A DNA stretch of 20,583 nucleotides from Candidatus Woesearchaeota archaeon (GCA_017609845.1 JAFCDD010000012.1:1-20583); one strand, 5' to 3'; positions 1-7,211 are shown, counted from the first letter of the stretch. Made by a program: numbers and translations. The notes: generated by a model from the sequence alone, not told the origin.

Positions 1-1
1 T

Positions 2-277
2 GTTGCTTATGGAAGTGATATTGAAAAAGTAAAGAAAGTTTTGTTGAGTTGCGTGAACGTTATTGATAAAGAAGTTATTGATAAGGATAAAGATTCTGTA
101 GTTTATTTTACTAAGATGGGAGATTTTGCTTTGACATTTAAGTTGATTGTTTATCTTAATTCCTATAAGGATAAATTTGTTAATGAAGTAAAGTTAAGGG
201 AGAAAGTTTATAATGAGTTGAAAAAGAATAATTTGGAGATTCCTTTCCCTACTCAGACTGTTTATGTTAAGAAATAG
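2..277 (+). CDS. MscS-family mechanosensitive channel, C-terminal end (partial)
   Basis: This is the last 91 residues of a protein whose start lies before the window; the frame is open from base 2. The segment reads like the cytoplasmic C-terminal alpha/beta domain of small-conductance mechanosensitive channels. An opening strand and helix (VAYGSDIEKVKKVLL) is followed by a hydrophobic strand around KMGDFALTFKLIVYLN and by the typical ending IPFPTQTVYV, which matches the 'EIPFPQ-TV' close of the family. MscS channels release solutes across the cytoplasmic membrane under osmotic downshock. The pore helices are not in the window, so the family call rests on the C-terminal pattern only. The gene stops just before the promoter of the next gene. 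Confidence 0.8.
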   Translation, partial: VAYGSDIEKVKKVLLSCVNVIDKEVIDKDKDSVVYFTKMGDFALTFKLIVYLNSYKDKFVNEVKLREKVYNELKKNNLEIPFPTQTVYVKK

Positions 278-278
278 T

Positions 279-286
279 TTTAAATA
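279..286 (+). promoter_or_regulatory. TATA box for the DUF460 gene
   Basis: TTTAAATA starts inside the downstream flank of the MscS stop codon. Its centre is about 26 bases before the ATG at 309, which predicts a leaderless transcript and supports that start. Confidence 0.6.
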
Positions 287-308
287 TTTTGTTTTTTTAT
301 AATTCTAA

Positions 309-791
309 ATGGAAAAATCTTTGATCGTTGGTGTAGATCCCGGGACCACTTTAGGATATGCTATTATAGATTTTCAAGGTGAAGTTATTAAAGTGGGTAG
401 TTCTAAGGAATTTAATTTGGATATTTTAATCTCTGAGTTGGTAAGACATGGAAATGTTAAGGTGGTTTCGACAGATAAGAGAAAAGTTCCTGGTTTTGTT
501 TATAAGTTAAGTGCCAGATTGGGTGCTAAAGTAATTAGTCCTAGAGAAGATCTGAAAGTAGATTTTAAGAGGAGTTTAGTTAAAATGAAGTTGAGGAATG
601 ATCATGAAAGAGATGCTTTGTCTATTGCAGTATATGCATTTAAACAATGTAAGAATTTATTTCAAAGAGTTGATGTTTTTTTAGAGAAGAGAAACATAAT
701 GGAAATGTCTGATCATTTTAAGAGCAAAGTTATAGTAGAGGATAAATCCATGGACGTTATTTACAAGGAATTATTAAAAAAAGAAAAATAA
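309..791 (+). CDS. DUF460 family RuvC/RNase H-fold protein (predicted nuclease)
   Basis: The protein has 160 residues. It opens with the RNase H-fold strand IVGVDPGTTLGYAIID, in which Asp9 is the expected first metal-binding acidic residue, and it carries a later acidic motif NDHERDALSIAVYA near residues 97-110. This pattern belongs to the archaeal DUF460 (PF04312) group, which is related to RuvC/YqgF Holliday-junction nucleases. It is short for the group: many DUF460 proteins carry long extra C-terminal segments that are absent here. The start is the ATG placed about 26 bases after a TATA box. The gene is monocistronic, lying between an upstream channel gene and minus-strand small ORFs. The biochemical substrate of the family is not established; nuclease activity is inferred from the fold. 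Confidence 0.75.
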   Translation: MEKSLIVGVDPGTTLGYAIIDFQGEVIKVGSSKEFNLDILISELVRHGNVKVVSTDKRKVPGFVYKLSARLGAKVISPREDLKVDFKRSLVKMKLRNDHERDALSIAVYAFKQCKNLFQRVDVFLEKRNIMEMSDHFKSKVIVEDKSMDVIYKELLKKEK

Positions 792-793
792 TT

Positions 794-898
794 TTATTCT
801 TCTGAATAACCCTTCATAAACCCTTCTTCTGCTGCTGAAATCTCGTCGTTTTCTTGTAGAATTTGCCTGTGTTCTTTAAGGTAAATATTTTGTGTCAT
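794..898 (-). CDS. Tiny ORF C of a three-ORF cluster (34 aa, acidic)
   Basis: Thirty-four codons run from an ATG preceded by a strong SD motif (GGAGGGA, four bases from the ATG on the minus strand) to TAA. The product is acidic, with EISAAEEGFMKGYSEE at its C-terminus. Its start overlaps the end of ORF B by 23 bases in another frame, so translational coupling or a frameshift from B to C is possible. I do not recognise a characterised family. The ending resembles small conserved hypothetical proteins of DPANN archaea, but that is an uncertain recollection. It is kept as a gene because the SD, the spacing and the arrangement with the two upstream ORFs are hard to get by chance together. Confidence 0.5.
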   Translation of the reverse strand: MTQNIYLKEHRQILQENDEISAAEEGFMKGYSEE

Positions 899-974
899 CT
901 TCCCTCCTTATTGGTAGATTTCTTAGTTGTTGGCTAAGTAATTCTCCTATTATCTTTGGGTCTAAATAATGCAT
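876..974 (-). CDS. Tiny ORF B of a three-ORF cluster (32 aa)
   Basis: The product is MHYLDPKIIGELLSQQLR followed by NLPIRREDDTKYLP, 32 residues. Its SD motif (AGGTGA, about five bases from the ATG) overlaps the stop codon of ORF A, leaving only five bases between the two genes. Its last codons contain the SD and start of ORF C in another frame. The first half can form an amphipathic helix. B and C may be two halves of one ancestral protein split by a frameshift: 'DTKYL' in B runs into 'YLKEHRQIL' in C. No known family is recognised. Confidence 0.5.
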   Translation of the reverse strand: MHYLDPKIIGELLSQQLRNLPIRREDDTKYLP

Positions 975-979
975 TTTTA

Positions 980-1099
980 TCACCTCATATTTTTTATTGA
1001 TTGTTGGGCAGTTTTATCTATGAAATGCCATAATTCTCTGAAGTAGATTATCTCTTTGTATTTTGGCCATGAAATATAGCTCTTGCTAGTTCTAAACAT
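980..1099 (-). CDS. Tiny ORF A of a three-ORF cluster (39 aa, basic/aromatic)
   Basis: Thirty-nine codons start at an ATG with a near-perfect SD (GGAGGTG, five bases upstream on the minus strand) and stop at the TGA whose bases also form part of the SD of ORF B. The product, beginning MFRTSKSYISWPKYKEIIYF, is basic and rich in Tyr, Trp and Phe, with no clear membrane segment. A TATA-like box lies about 45 bases before the ATG, giving a predicted leader of about 20 bases. No family is recognised. Size and neighbours are compatible with a small regulatory, host-interaction or toxin/antitoxin-like cluster, but nothing in the sequence proves any of these. Confidence 0.5.
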   Translation of the reverse strand: MFRTSKSYISWPKYKEIIYFRELWHFIDKTAQQSIKNMR

Positions 1100-1140
1100 T
1101 CTTGCACCTCCAGGAAATTTAAATTTAATAAGAAAAAGTT

Positions 1141-1149
1141 GTTTATAAG
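1141..1149 (-). promoter_or_regulatory. TATA box for the tiny-ORF cluster
   Basis: On the minus strand this reads CTTATAAAC. It would place transcription start near 1119, about ten bases before the SD (1105-1111) of ORF A. Bases 792-1248 hold only this cluster, its promoter and the promoter of the next plus-strand gene. Confidence 0.5.
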
Positions 1150-1248
1150 TGCTGCGCGACTATGGCTTATAGATCTGTTTTTTTATGTATATTTTAGAGA
1201 ATATATGTTATCAATAATTATTTATATGTGTTTGAATCTTTTTTTATT

Positions 1249-1611
1249 ATGTCTTATTTTTTGCTAATTACAATCTTGATTGTATTGATATTGCTCTTTA
1301 TGTATTTAAATTTAAGGAAGAAATTTAGAAAATTAAATGAAGTAAATGAAGGTTTAATGTTTGAGTTGAGAAGTACTAGGGTTAAACATGGCAAAAACTG
1401 GGAGCATTTTATTCCTTTTATGGAGGATTTTCCCGGAGATAAAGAAAATGCTGTTTTTTTAGGGATGCCTATTGATTACATTAGTTTTGATGATGAGACT
1501 ATAAAATTTATTGAAGTTAAGACCGGTAAGTCTACTTTAAATAAAAAGCAGAGACAGATTAAGGATTTAGTTAAGAATAAGAAGATAGAATGGTATGAGT
1601 TGAAGTATTAA
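1249..1611 (+). CDS. Membrane-anchored Holliday junction resolvase-related endonuclease
   Basis: The protein has 120 residues from the preferred ATG at 1249. An in-frame GTG at 1228 would add seven residues, but the TATA-like stretch at 1221-1227 sits about 25 bases before 1249, so a leaderless ATG start fits better. Residues 1-20 form one hydrophobic helix (MSYFLLITILIVLILLFMYL), followed by a basic stretch. The soluble part carries FPGDKENAVFLGMPIDYISFD and the EVKTGKS motif followed by KKQRQI. This is the signature of the predicted Holliday-junction resolvase-related endonuclease group (PF10107; PD-(D/E)xK-type D...ExK core). The likely role is membrane-associated nucleic-acid cleavage, with the substrate unproven. 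The gene converges on cdc6 and overlaps it by four bases at the 3' ends. Confidence 0.78.
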   Translation: MSYFLLITILIVLILLFMYLNLRKKFRKLNEVNEGLMFELRSTRVKHGKNWEHFIPFMEDFPGDKENAVFLGMPIDYISFDDETIKFIEVKTGKSTLNKKQRQIKDLVKNKKIEWYELKY

Positions 1612-2675
1612 TATTCACCCAACTTTTTAATGCTACCATAATGTAACTTAAAAGATTTTCCTCCTGTTTCTGTCATGATTTCTTCTGATGATATCATATT
1701 GTTGTTATTTAGGAATTTTACTTTTCTTGTAAAGGTCCTATAGGGAATTTCGTTATTTTTAGTTAGAATATTGTATATCTCTTTTAGTGTCTTTCCAGAG
1801 TTTTCCTTTACTGTGTTTAGAATTAATTTTTCTTCTTCCTTAAGAGTTGAAGAATTTTTAATTTTGTATTCCTTTAAGTTGTTAATTGCTTGTTGTGCGT
1901 GTTCTAAAATGATTTTTCTTGATGCTTTTGTTTCTGCAATGTTTCCTGCTTCTTTTAGTAAATATAACCCCGTTCTTATGTCTCTTAGATTATAAGTTTT
2001 TTCTACTAGTGTGTTGAATGCTTCTTCTTCAAAGACATTTTTAACAAATGCGTAATCTTTTCTTGTTTTTAGAATATCTTTTGTTTGGTTTAAGTTGTAT
2101 GGTTTAAATTCTAATTCGCTCAAGGATAATCTTGATAACATTCTTGAGTCTAACTTGGTTAGGAAATCTATGTTGTTTGTTATTAGAAATAGAGATTTTT
2201 TGTAGATGTCTTCGAGGAAAGAATACATAAATGAGAAATCTTCAATTTTGTCTGCTTCATCTAGGATAAGCAATGCGGTTTTTTTGTTTAGTATCTCTGC
2301 TATTTGTTTTAATAATTCCTCTGTGTTTTTATTGTGGGTCCATTTGTAATTTAATTGAGAACAGACTTCCACAGCAATTTTATGTGATGTGCTTTTTTTC
2401 CAGCAGTTTATATAAATTGGAGTTATTTTATCTTCGTATCCTTCTAATTCCTTTATGACTTGTTTTGAGGATACTGTTTTTCCTATTCCTGGCGGGCCGT
2501 AAATTAAAAGATTTTTTCCATTTCTGTTTTGTAGTAATGGTTTTATGCATGTAGCCATATATTGTTGTTCTTGTTCTCTAAATGGAATTAATTTTGGTTG
2601 ATAGTCATAATCAAGATGTTCTGGATTAAGAAATAAAGATTCATCATCCTTTAGTATGTTATCAAATAGACCCAT
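1608..2675 (-). CDS. cdc6: Orc1/Cdc6-type AAA+ replication initiator ATPase
   Basis: The protein has 355 residues. The AAA+ core shows Walker A GPPGIGKT (about 60-67), Walker B LLILDEAD (135-142), sensor 1 ITNN (165-168), an Arg-containing SRMLSRLS stretch near 177-184 and a sensor-2 region near LRDIRTG. The C-terminal third (KEEEKLILNTVKE onward) reads as a winged-helix DNA-binding domain. Archaeal Orc1/Cdc6 proteins bind origin recognition boxes and help load MCM. The N-terminus, MGLFDNILKDDESLFLNPEH, has the typical 'sLF.n...L...y.P..l..Re' layout. Origins often lie beside this gene in archaea, but I see no convincing origin recognition box in the short upstream gap. A short inverted repeat overlaps the start codon. 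Confidence 0.9.
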   Translation of the reverse strand: MGLFDNILKDDESLFLNPEHLDYDYQPKLIPFREQEQQYMATCIKPLLQNRNGKNLLIYGPPGIGKTVSSKQVIKELEGYEDKITPIYINCWKKSTSHKIAVEVCSQLNYKWTHNKNTEELLKQIAEILNKKTALLILDEADKIEDFSFMYSFLEDIYKKSLFLITNNIDFLTKLDSRMLSRLSLSELEFKPYNLNQTKDILKTRKDYAFVKNVFEEEAFNTLVEKTYNLRDIRTGLYLLKEAGNIAETKASRKIILEHAQQAINNLKEYKIKNSSTLKEEEKLILNTVKENSGKTLKEIYNILTKNNEIPYRTFTRKVKFLNNNNMISSEEIMTETGGKSFKLHYGSIKKLGEY

Positions 2676-2687
2676 GGTACTTATGGG
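2671..2687. repeat. Inverted repeat over the cdc6 start codon
   Basis: CCCAT and ATGGG arms are separated by seven bases, and the start codon of cdc6 lies in the left arm. It could be an autoregulatory binding site or chance; the arms are only five bases long. Confidence 0.25.
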
Positions 2688-2725
2688 ACTTTTATAGATT
2701 TTTAATAATTTCTATGTTGGAAAGC

Positions 2726-2734
2726 TATATAAAA
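2726..2734 (+). promoter_or_regulatory. TATA box for elp3
   Basis: TATATAAAA is centred 26 bases before the ATG at 2756, predicting a leaderless elp3 mRNA and favouring 2756 over the TTG at 2750. Confidence 0.65.
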
Positions 2735-2755
2735 GAATTTTAAATTAAATTGCCT

Positions 2756-4411
2756 ATGGAAAAAGTTTGCAGAGAAATAATAAGATTGGTTTTAAAAAAG
2801 AAGATTAAAACTATTGAAGAAGTATTAAAAGTAAGGAATAAGGTAGTTAGACGATTAAAACCAAAGAAGATCCCTAATTTAATAGAGATAGTATTATATG
2901 CTAATAATGAAGAGTTAAAGAAATTAAATTTTATCCAGACTAAGCCCGTTAGAACAATTTCTGGGGTTCATGTTATTGCAATAATGACTAAGCCGATTGA
3001 ATGCCCCCATGTTAAATCCGGAATAGGACCCTGTATAATGTGTCCTGGCGGATTAGATAGTTATTTTGGGGATATGCCTCAAAGTTATACTGGTAGGGAG
3101 CCAGCAACTATGAGGGGCATTAGAAATAAATATGATTCTTATCTGCAGGTTATGAACAGATTGGAGCAGTATATTGTTATGGGAGTAATCCCTGACAAGG
3201 TTGAGTTGATTTTAATGGGAGGAACCTTTCCTAGTTTTGATAAAAAATATCAGGAAGAATTTGTTAAGTATGCTTTTAAGGCCATGAATGATTTTTCTAA
3301 ATTATTCTTTAAGAAAGGGAAATTAGATTTTTTGAAGTTTAAGAAAGTATTTTTATTGCCTGGAAGAGTGGATGATAAAGAAAGAATAAAGGAGATTCAA
3401 AAAAGATTATTGAAGATTAAGGGAAAGTGTGAATTAGAGAAAGAACAAAAGAAAAATGAGAAAGTGAAAATAAGATGTGTTGGTCTGACAATCGAAACCA
3501 GGCCGGATTATGCTGGCGAGAAAGAAGCCAAAGAAATGTTAAGATTAGGAGCTACTAGAGTCGAGGTTGGAGTTCAGAGTGTTTACGATGATGTTTTGAA
3601 GTTTATGTGTAGGGGTCATGATACTAAAGATAATAAGGAAGCGTTTAAAATTTTGAAGAATTATGGTTTTAAGATTAATGTACATTATATGATTGGTTTT
3701 AAGGATAAGAAGGATGAGATTGAAGGATTAAAGAAATTGTTTTTAGATGAAGAGTATCGGCCAGATATGTTGAAGATATATCCCGCAATGGTTATGAGGG
3801 GAACCAAGTTATATGATTTATGGAGGAATAAAAAATATAATACGATTAAAACTAAAGATGCTATAGAAATTATTTCTGAGTTTAAGAGAAATGTTCCTGA
3901 TTATGTAAGAATAATGAGGGTTCAAAGAGATATCCCAACTAGTTTGGCTATAGATGGTGTTGATAGGAATAATCTAAGGCAATATGTTAAAAGACATATG
4001 GATGAACAAGGTTTGAAATGTAAATGTATAAGGTGTAGGGAAATAAGAAATGAGAAAATTATTAATCCTAAATTGAAAGTTTTAGAGTATGATGCTAGTA
4101 ATGGCAGAGAATATTTTATTAGTTTTGAAGAGAAAAATAAGATAATTGGGTTTTGTAGATTAAGAATATTTGATAATAAAGCCACAATAAGAGAGTTACA
4201 TGTTTATGCTAAAGCTGTTGAGATAGGTACTAAGGGCAAAGGAGTTCAACATAGGGGTTTTGGGAAGAAATTAATGAAGAAAGCAGAGGAGATTTGCAGG
4301 AAAAATAAGATTAAGAAATTAAATGTTATTTCTGGTGTGGGTGTTAGGGAATATTATAGGATGTTAGGTTATAAGAAAGAAGGGTATTATATGGTTAAAT
4401 TATTAAAATAG
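2756..4411 (+). CDS. elp3: Elp3 tRNA U34 carboxymethyltransferase (radical SAM / acetyltransferase)
   Basis: The protein has 551 residues. The radical-SAM iron-sulfur motif is C-x9-C-x2-C with Cys at about 83, 93 and 96 (ECPHVKSGIGPCIMCPGG), followed by the Elp3-typical LMGGTFPS and ETRPDYAG blocks and GATRVEVGVQS. The C-terminal part (REYFISFEEKN onward) is a GNAT acetyltransferase domain, with an acetyl-CoA loop near HRGFGKKLM and a final VREYYRMLGYKKEGYYM. The family makes 5-carboxymethyl-uridine at the wobble base of tRNA from acetyl-CoA and SAM; archaeal Elp3 works without the other Elongator subunits. A Cys cluster (CKCIRCREI, about 421-429) joins the two domains, as in homologues. The gene is divergent from cdc6. 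Confidence 0.95.
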   Translation: MEKVCREIIRLVLKKKIKTIEEVLKVRNKVVRRLKPKKIPNLIEIVLYANNEELKKLNFIQTKPVRTISGVHVIAIMTKPIECPHVKSGIGPCIMCPGGLDSYFGDMPQSYTGREPATMRGIRNKYDSYLQVMNRLEQYIVMGVIPDKVELILMGGTFPSFDKKYQEEFVKYAFKAMNDFSKLFFKKGKLDFLKFKKVFLLPGRVDDKERIKEIQKRLLKIKGKCELEKEQKKNEKVKIRCVGLTIETRPDYAGEKEAKEMLRLGATRVEVGVQSVYDDVLKFMCRGHDTKDNKEAFKILKNYGFKINVHYMIGFKDKKDEIEGLKKLFLDEEYRPDMLKIYPAMVMRGTKLYDLWRNKKYNTIKTKDAIEIISEFKRNVPDYVRIMRVQRDIPTSLAIDGVDRNNLRQYVKRHMDEQGLKCKCIRCREIRNEKIINPKLKVLEYDASNGREYFISFEEKNKIIGFCRLRIFDNKATIRELHVYAKAVEIGTKGKGVQHRGFGKKLMKKAEEICRKNKIKKLNVISGVGVREYYRMLGYKKEGYYMVKLLK

Positions 4412-4446
4412 AAAAATATATAATATAAACTACTTCTTAAAATACT

Positions 4447-4752
4447 ATGATAGAATTAGGTGGAAACATAAAATTGGTGGGTTTTAAGGACCTAGAACCA
4501 GCTAAATTAATAGTTGTTAAAAAAATGGTTGGCACTTATGCTAAGAAGATAGCTGAGAAAACTAGTTTAAAAGAACTTAAATTAGACTTAAAAACCGTTC
4601 ATAATAAAGGCAAGAAAGAGGAAAAACAAAAATATGAGATAAATGCTAAAGTTGTTAGTGATAAAAAAGAGTATAATGCAGATATTGCTGAATTTAACTT
4701 ATTTTATGCTTTGGATAGGGTTTTAACAAAGTTATATAATTCTGTTAAATAA
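4447..4752 (+). CDS. Small protein resembling a ribosome-hibernation (HPF/RaiA-like) factor
   Basis: The protein has 101 residues and is lysine-rich. The pattern is an N-terminal strand (MIELGGNIKLVGFKDLEP), a helix with VVKKMVGTYAKKIAEK, a strand LKLDLKTVH, a strand YEINAKVVSDKKEYNA and a final helix FNLFYALDRVLTKLYNSV. That beta-alpha-beta-beta-beta-alpha order, with a 'D/N-LF-A-D--L-KL' ending, resembles the S30EA (HPF/RaiA) fold of proteins that bind idle ribosomes, but identity is too low to be sure without a profile search. Location directly before the eL21 ribosomal operon is consistent. A TATA-like stretch at 4414-4429 lies 26 bases before the ATG, indicating its own leaderless promoter. 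Confidence 0.5.
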   Translation: MIELGGNIKLVGFKDLEPAKLIVVKKMVGTYAKKIAEKTSLKELKLDLKTVHNKGKKEEKQKYEINAKVVSDKKEYNADIAEFNLFYALDRVLTKLYNSVK

Positions 4753-4756
4753 AAAG

Positions 4757-4766
4757 CTTTATAAAT
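4757..4766 (+). promoter_or_regulatory. Promoter of the eL21-rpo4-DUF655 operon
   Basis: CTTTATAAAT predicts a start near 4788, giving a short leader that contains GGGAG (4793-4797) before the ATG at 4804. This is a leader-plus-SD layout rather than leaderless. Confidence 0.6.
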
Positions 4767-4803
4767 CCAAAATAAACTATTTTAGTTATAAAGGGAGTTA
4801 AAA

Positions 4804-5094
4804 ATGGCACAAAGAACCGGCGGATTTAGAAGAAAAACAAGACATAAGTTAAGGAAAAATAAAAAGGAAAAAGGAAAAATAAGTATTAGGAAGTATTTTC
4901 AAAAGTTTAAAGAAGGAGATAAAGTTTATTTAAAAGCAGAACCTGCAGTTCAGAAAGGAATGTATTTGCCAAGATTTCATGGCAAGGCAGGATGTATAGT
5001 AAAAAAACAAGGAGAATGTTATTATGTTAAAATAAAGGATGGAAAAAAGGAAAAAAACCTTTTGGTTCATCCAATTCATTTGAAGAGAACTTAA
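4804..5094 (+). CDS. rpl21e: Large-subunit ribosomal protein eL21
   Basis: The protein has 96 residues, the usual archaeal length. It starts MAQRTGGFRRKTRHKLRKNK, typical of L21e, and contains the SH3-like core EGDKVYLKAEPAVQKGMYLPRFHGKAG with the family's 'GMP-PRFHGK-G' block (here GMYLPRFHGKAG), ending NLLVHPIHLKRT. It is part of the 50S subunit near the 5S rRNA region. It leads a compact operon with rpo4 (one-base gap) and DUF655, the classical archaeal order. Confidence 0.96.
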   Translation: MAQRTGGFRRKTRHKLRKNKKEKGKISIRKYFQKFKEGDKVYLKAEPAVQKGMYLPRFHGKAGCIVKKQGECYYVKIKDGKKEKNLLVHPIHLKRT

Positions 5095-5095
5095 A

Positions 5096-5431
5096 ATGGG
5101 ATCAATAGATATTGTCGAGGAAAAGCCAATAAGTATGTGTGAATTAAAGAGTAAGATCTTGGATATAAAAAAACGAGATAAAGAATTAAACTTTAGATCA
5201 AATAAGGTTAAGGAATATTTAGATTTGTTTGTTGATATCACAGAAAAAGAATATGCTGAAATGAAGAAAAAAATAGAAGAACTGGGAATATCAAGATTGA
5301 AAGAAAGACATATCGTTAAAATATTGGATATTATGCCACAGGACATTGATAGTTTAAAATCATTATTTGCTGGAGAAAGCGTTTCGATAAAACAGGAAGA
5401 TTTGATTAAGGTACTTAACATAATAAAATGA
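5096..5431 (+). CDS. rpo4: RNA polymerase subunit Rpo4 (RpoF)
   Basis: The protein has 111 residues. The opening GSIDIVEEKPISMCELKSKI and the helical body ending ISRLKERHIVKILDIMPQDIDSLKSLFAGE are typical of Rpo4/Rpb4, the 'L-E-H--KI-DI-P-D-DELR--F' pattern with local variation. With Rpo7 it forms the stalk of archaeal RNA polymerase, which helps DNA melting and binds emerging RNA. It begins one base after the eL21 stop codon, so translation is probably coupled. Rpo7 is not in this window. Confidence 0.93.
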   Translation: MGSIDIVEEKPISMCELKSKILDIKKRDKELNFRSNKVKEYLDLFVDITEKEYAEMKKKIEELGISRLKERHIVKILDIMPQDIDSLKSLFAGESVSIKQEDLIKVLNIIK

Positions 5432-5440
5432 GTCTTGAAG

Positions 5441-6001
5441 ATGATGAAAACATTAAGAGAAGAAAAGGCGATTGTATTGGACTTTTTGCCAAATGGATAT
5501 CCTTTCGATTCAAGACCAATTCATAAGAAAACTCCGATAATACAAGCAATAGGTAAAGACCATTTTATTCTTTTGGAACTAATACCAAAAAAAGATGCTG
5601 TTGTTAATGTGCAGGAAGTTGTTTATATTGGAGAAGGGAAGAGAGACAAAATACATCATATTCTTGGCAGGATGCCATTTGATAAGTTAACTCAGACAGG
5701 CAAGGGAGAATTGGAATTTGTGATTAAGGAAATGGTTAATGAGAATAGACAAAGATTTGTTGATTTTTTTACTAATTCTGGACCAATAAATACTAGGAGG
5801 CATCAAATAGAGTTATTGCCTGGAATTGGTAAAAAGCATATGTGGGAAATATTAGAAGCTAGGAAAGATGGATCATTTAAAAGTTTTGAAGATGTGAAGA
5901 AAAGGGTAAAATTAATACCCGATCCGGAGACTATGATAATTAAAAGACTTTTAATGGAGATAAGAGAAGAGGATAAATATAGGTTATTTGTTGGGACGTA
6001 A
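5441..6001 (+). CDS. DUF655 family protein (HhH-containing, predicted RNA-binding)
   Basis: The protein has 186 residues from ATG 5441; an ATG at 5444 and a TTG at 5435 are alternatives, and there is no clear SD. It starts with the DUF655 signature EEKAIVLDFLPNGYP, contains an OB-like strand-rich middle (VYIGEGKRDKIHHILGRM) and has a helix-hairpin-helix near IELLPGIGKKHMWEILEARK. Its position after eL21-rpo4 is the standard archaeal one. The function is not established; nucleic-acid binding is inferred from the hairpin. In many archaea ksgA follows, but here uS13 follows instead. The rpo4 TGA ends about ten bases upstream. Confidence 0.88.
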   Translation: MMKTLREEKAIVLDFLPNGYPFDSRPIHKKTPIIQAIGKDHFILLELIPKKDAVVNVQEVVYIGEGKRDKIHHILGRMPFDKLTQTGKGELEFVIKEMVNENRQRFVDFFTNSGPINTRRHQIELLPGIGKKHMWEILEARKDGSFKSFEDVKKRVKLIPDPETMIIKRLLMEIREEDKYRLFVGT

Positions 6002-6002
6002 A

Positions 6003-6012
6003 GTTTTTAAAT
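6003..6012 (+). promoter_or_regulatory. Promoter of the uS13 operon
   Basis: GTTTTTAAAT predicts a start near 6033. The leader contains GAGGA about ten bases before the uS13 ATG, so this is a second leader-plus-SD promoter for a ribosomal operon. Confidence 0.5.
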
Positions 6013-6054
6013 GGTTGTTCGACTCTTTTTTCTAAATCTTAGAGGATTTTTATT

Positions 6055-6528
6055 ATGGAAACTAAAAAAACTAATATAAAACAAATGATAAGGCTGGGAG
6101 GGGCTGATTTAGATGGAAATAGGGCAATATATCATGCCTTGAGGAAAATCAAAGGAGTTAGTTATGCCTTTTCTAATGCTATCTGTAATAAACTTAAATT
6201 CGACAAGAAAAAGAAAATTGGAGAGTTAAATGATGCTGATATTAAAAAGGTTGAAGAGTTGTTGAAGGATCCAAAAAAATTTGATTTAGCTGCGTGGGTT
6301 TATAACAGACAAAAAGATTATGATTCTGGAGATGATAAACATTTGATATCTTCGGATTTAAAATTAAGAAAAGATTTTGATATTAAAAGATTGAGAATGA
6401 TTAAAAGTTATCGTGGAGTAAGGCACGGTTTTGGTTTGCCTTTAAGGGGACAAAGAACTAAAAGTCATTTTAGAAAAGGAGCTACTGTCGGGGTAAGTAA
6501 AAAAGGAGCAAAAGGTAAGAAGAAGTAA
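6055..6528 (+). CDS. rps13: Small-subunit ribosomal protein uS13
   Basis: The protein has 157 residues, the normal archaeal length. It has an N-terminal IRLGGADLDGNRAIYHALRKIKGVSYAFSNAIC block, a helix-two-turn-helix, and the C-terminal rRNA-binding segment YRGVRHGFGLPLRGQRTKSHFRKG followed by a lysine/glycine-rich tail. uS13 sits at the head of the 30S subunit and contacts the P-site tRNA and the 50S subunit. It heads the conserved run uS13-uS4-uS11-rpo3. Confidence 0.97.
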   Translation: METKKTNIKQMIRLGGADLDGNRAIYHALRKIKGVSYAFSNAICNKLKFDKKKKIGELNDADIKKVEELLKDPKKFDLAAWVYNRQKDYDSGDDKHLISSDLKLRKDFDIKRLRMIKSYRGVRHGFGLPLRGQRTKSHFRKGATVGVSKKGAKGKKK

Positions 6529-6530
6529 AG

Positions 6531-7211
6531 ATGGGAGATCCTAAACGTCAAAGAAAAAAATATCAGACACCTCTGCATCCATGGAGGAGAGAGAGATTAG
6601 CAGAGGAAAAAGTATTGTTAAGAGAATATGGCCTAAAAAATAAAAAAGAGTTGTGGAAGTTTGAAAGTTTATTAAGAAAATTCAAAGCCCAGGCCAAATC
6701 CTTGATTGCTGCCACGACACAACAAGCAAAAAAAGAGGAGAAAGAGTTATTGGATAAGTTAAAGAAATTAAATTTAGGAAAAGAAGGTATGAATATAGAT
6801 GATGTTTTGGGGCTTTCTATTAATGATATTCTGGATAGAAGGCTGCAAACTTTGGTTTATAAATTTGGTTTGGCAAGGTCAATTAAACAAGCAAGGCAGT
6901 TCGTTGTTCATGGTCATGTTGCCATTGGGGACAGAGTTGTAAATGTTCCTTCATATTTGGTCTCTATTGGAGAAGAAGTTAAAATAAAATTTAATGATAA
7001 GTCAAGTTTGGCTAGTGAAGAACATCCAGAGAGATTAAAAGAGAAAAAGAAAATTGAGAAAGAAGAAGTTAAAGAAGAATCTAAAAAAGAAAAGAAATCT
7101 GAAAAGAAAGTAGAAAAGAAAAAAGAAAAGAAATCAGAAGAAAAACCCAAGGAAATAAAAAAGAAAGAAATAAAAGAAACCAAATTAGAGAAAAAAGAAA
7201 ATGATAGTTAA
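6531..7211 (+). CDS. rps4: Small-subunit ribosomal protein uS4 with a long charged tail
   Basis: The protein has 226 residues. It begins [20 protein letters not shown], typical of archaeal uS4. The S4 RNA-binding domain lies at about 104-165 ([20 protein letters not shown], then [19 protein letters not shown]). uS4 nucleates assembly of the 30S body. After about residue 165 the protein becomes a lysine/glutamate-only low-complexity tail of roughly 55-60 residues, longer than in typical archaeal uS4 proteins of around 180 residues. The tail is encoded by an almost pure purine stretch and its last 11 bases overlap the start of uS11. Confidence 0.96.
   Translation: MGDPKRQRKKYQTPLHPWRRERLAEEKVLLREYGLKNKKELWKFESLLRKFKAQAKSLIAATTQQAKKEEKELLDKLKKLNLGKEGMNIDDVLGLSINDILDRRLQTLVYKFGLARSIKQARQFVVHGHVAIGDRVVNVPSYLVSIGEEVKIKFNDKSSLASEEHPERLKEKKKIEKEEVKEESKKEKKSEKKVEKKKEKKSEEKPKEIKKKEIKETKLEKKENDS

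Noticed and set aside
2671..2749. Replication origin beside cdc6
   Set aside because: The gap is short and I could not find an origin recognition box or repeated G-rich motif; only a five-base inverted repeat is present.
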